The notes beneath the pieces were generated by a model. That model ran no database searches, had not been told where the DNA came from, and worked only from the letters and a program-made list of their open reading frames with translations. Below are positions 4,638-6,198 of a DNA stretch of 6,198 nucleotides, piece after piece (within the stretch, counting starts at the first letter, position 1; each line of letters opens with the position of its first letter). The stretch spans positions 1 through 6,198 of the forward strand of contig JAUWTT010000252.1 in the NCBI GenBank assembly GCA_030614585.1, read 5' to 3'. Source of the DNA: Acidobacteriota bacterium (GTDB lineage Bacteria > Acidobacteriota > UBA6911 > RPQK01 > JAPXNP01). The translations under genes were made by a program, and so were the position numbers.

Positions 4638-5849
4638 ATGAAAATCACTGACGTCGAGTGCCATATTGTTGTGGATCCTGGACTTCGCGAAGACGCGACT
4701 TCATCAGCCCAGGATGACTTGATCGTCATCGTGCGGACGGATGAAGGAATCTTTGGTGTCGGGGAAACTGATACGGGACCCTGGTTGGCAAAAGCCGCAA
4801 TAGAAGCGCCAGGCAGTCATTCGATGGCTCAAGGTGTGAAAGAACTTCTGATTGGCAGGGACCCCCTGGACACTAGCGCCATCTGGGAGACTCTCTACAC
4901 TTCAACGGCTATGAGCGGTCGCAGAGGACCTGTGATTTGCGCAATGGGCGCAATCGATATGGCATTGTGGGATATCAAGGGCAAAGCACTGGGGCTCCCC
5001 GTTTACAAGCTGTTGGGAGGGGCCCTCAAGGAGAGCATCACCCCTTATGCCTCTTTACAGCCGAGCGGAGGCACTGTTCAAGAGTATGGAGACTCACTGG
5101 TTGCCTGGGCCAACCGAGCCGCCGAGTATGGCTTCGAAGCGGCTAAGCTGGAATGCACACTTGGCGGGCCTTATAACCACGAAGGGCTACAGGGTACCGA
5201 CGAAGAAATGACTGATATCATCCGGGACTGCCGCCGCGCAGTAGGTCCCGAGTTCACCCTGATGGTTGATGTCCAGTACCTCTGGTATGACGCCAAGAGC
5301 GCGTTGAGGACAATCTCCAAGTGGGAGGGACTCGATATCTTCTTTGTGGAGACTCCTTTGCGGATCGACAACTTGGAAGGATACGCTTTCCTCGCCCGCG
5401 AAGCCCCTATGCGAATCGCCGCCGGGGAGTGGCAGACTACACGCTTCGAGTTTATCGATCTAATGGACAAGGGCCAGATTGACGTTGTGCAGCCCGACAT
5501 CGGCAGAGTCGGAGGCCTGACAGAGGCGATGCGCGTCTGTAACCTTGCGCAGGATCGTGGGCGCTTGGTTGTCCCCCATTGCTGGAAGACAGCAATTGGG
5601 ATCGCAGCGGCGGCTCATCTCGCCGCGGTTTTGCCTCACTGCCCTTTCATCGAATTCCTGCCCTCTCATTTGTGTGACTCACAACTCAGAGCCGAGCTGG
5701 TAGAGCTCCTCCTGGAAATGGAGGAGGGGAGCCTGCGTCTCCCGGATAAACCCGGTCTCGGAATCGAACTCAACTTTGACGCTCTTGACAAGTTCAGTAT
5801 CGAGGAATCTGCCGGCGATTCGCCGGGACAGGGAGTGGCGAACCAGTGA
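4638..5849 (+). CDS. Enolase-superfamily enzyme, mandelate racemase/muconate lactonizing type (probable acid-sugar dehydratase or racemase)
   Basis: The protein has 403 residues, a normal length for the family, and no signal peptide, so it is probably cytoplasmic. The start M-K-I-T-D-V-E is typical of the N-terminal capping domain (about 1-125). The barrel carries the magnesium ligands D211 (V-D-V-Q), E238 (F-V-E-T-P) and E264 (A-A-G-E-W), the His-Asp dyad D287 (Q-P-D-I-G-R-V-G-G) and H314 (V-P-H-C-W), and E339 (F-I-E-F), matching the mandelate racemase subgroup. At the K-x-K site the sequence is K170-L-E172: the first lysine is kept and the second, a general base in mandelate racemase, is glutamate. 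The enzyme should abstract the proton next to a carboxylate. With the dyad intact and the lysine pair altered, dehydration of a sugar acid is more likely than 1,1-proton-transfer racemization, but the substrate cannot be named. It is separated from the upstream gene by 297 nt and converges with the - strand gene 78 nt downstream. Confidence 0.9.
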   Translation: MKITDVECHIVVDPGLREDATSSAQDDLIVIVRTDEGIFGVGETDTGPWLAKAAIEAPGSHSMAQGVKELLIGRDPLDTSAIWETLYTSTAMSGRRGPVICAMGAIDMALWDIKGKALGLPVYKLLGGALKESITPYASLQPSGGTVQEYGDSLVAWANRAAEYGFEAAKLECTLGGPYNHEGLQGTDEEMTDIIRDCRRAVGPEFTLMVDVQYLWYDAKSALRTISKWEGLDIFFVETPLRIDNLEGYAFLAREAPMRIAAGEWQTTRFEFIDLMDKGQIDVVQPDIGRVGGLTEAMRVCNLAQDRGRLVVPHCWKTAIGIAAAAHLAAVLPHCPFIEFLPSHLCDSQLRAELVELLLEMEEGSLRLPDKPGLGIELNFDALDKFSIEESAGDSPGQGVANQ

Positions 5850-5927
5850 GACTGGGATCAGTTCAGCCTCACGGATAAACTGAAGCTACTTCGTTGGACT
5901 GTGCACGGCTGGTTTGAACAACCCATG

Positions 5928-6198
5928 CTATTCGACTGATACACACTTGAGATGCAGGACGGCAGGATCACCAAAAGGAGTTGAAAAGGTGCGGCGCCCA
6001 CCTCCGGTTACGTCATGACCTGCGAGCGAAATCTGCGATATGACACTGAACCACTCAACTGTGCACTTGCCGGGAACATCGCGTAGATCCACGGAGAAGA
6101 TCCCCGGATTGCCGGGCTGAAAAACCAGGTATTCACGTCCCGGTTCAGCAAGACAGTACCCTGTGCTGCTCAGTTCCCCGGCGGGGGACATGGCTGCA
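5928..6198 (-). CDS. C-terminal putative collagen-binding-type domain of an exported carbohydrate-active protein (partial)
   Basis: The minus-strand frame is open from the right window edge to TAG at 5930-5928, giving 89 visible residues plus one base of another codon. An internal ATG at 6191 is probably not the start, because the frame stays open to the edge and the visible part looks like the end of a larger protein. The sequence reads L-S-S-T-G-Y-C-L-A-E-P-G-R-E-Y-L-V-F, a hydrophobic V-D-L strand, V-E-W-F, then G-G-G-R-R-T-F-S-T-P-F and D-P-A-V-L-H-L. This matches the pattern of the small beta domain annotated as 'putative collagen-binding domain of a collagenase', usually at the C-terminus of DUF4038 (TIM-barrel glycoside-hydrolase-like) proteins in Planctomycetota, Acidobacteriota and related groups. 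The catalytic part would lie to the right. Collagen binding itself is doubtful for these proteins; a glycan-related role is inferred from the usual domain partner. Confidence 0.75.
   Translation of the reverse strand, partial: AAMSPAGELSSTGYCLAEPGREYLVFQPGNPGIFSVDLRDVPGKCTVEWFSVISQISLAGHDVTGGGRRTFSTPFGDPAVLHLKCVSVE

Noticed and set aside
5858..5883. Possible terminator between the convergent genes
   Set aside because: The stem TCAGTT/AACTGA is only 6 bp with a 14-nt loop and has no T-run on either strand.

Overview
The window carries five protein-coding regions, two of them cut by its edges. The first four lie on the + strand: the C-terminal half of a nucleoside hydrolase (1-450), a Tat-exported Gfo/Idh/MocA-family protein (755-2023), a secreted protein-arginine-deiminase-like enzyme (2517-4340) and an enolase-superfamily (mandelate racemase/muconate lactonizing type) enzyme (4638-5849). 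A fifth gene on the - strand (5928-6198) enters from the right edge. It shows only the C-terminal putative collagen-binding-type domain that commonly ends DUF4038-type glycoside hydrolases. No rRNA, tRNA, CRISPR array, insertion sequence or phage gene was seen.

The genes are spaced loosely (gaps of about 304, 493 and 297 nt on the + strand, 78 nt at the convergent right end), so a single tight operon is unlikely. The gaps hold low-complexity repeat tracts built from 7-8 nt units (GTTCGAA, CGAGACYY, TTCCCAGT, TCCCAAR). One tract lies 3' of each of the first three genes, and the tract behind the deiminase-like gene supplies its last ~16 codons and its stop. The 493-nt gap also contains a perfect 11-bp hairpin and a minus-strand open stretch (2308-2514) with protein-like composition that could be a gene remnant.

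A Tat-exported Gfo/Idh protein, a sugar-acid-type enolase, a collagen-binding-type carbohydrate-active protein and this style of intergenic repeat together suggest a free-living heterotroph of the Planctomycetota/Verrucomicrobiota/Acidobacteriota kind, probably known from soil, sediment or metagenomes. This is inference from gene content; no phylogenetic marker is present.

Functionally the set suggests scavenging of carbohydrate and nucleoside material: an extracytoplasmic NAD(P)-binding sugar enzyme, a cytoplasmic acid-sugar dehydratase or racemase, a nucleoside hydrolase and an exported glycan-active protein. The deiminase-like gene does not fit that theme and is the most unusual item. It combines a signal peptide with a W-x-Q-D / H-V-D / H-C catalytic layout resembling the catalytic domain of animal-type protein-arginine deiminases. 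The second point of interest is that the Gfo/Idh protein lacks the usual E-K-P lysine and has a Y-P-T-H motif reminiscent of NAD-dependent GH109 glycosidases.
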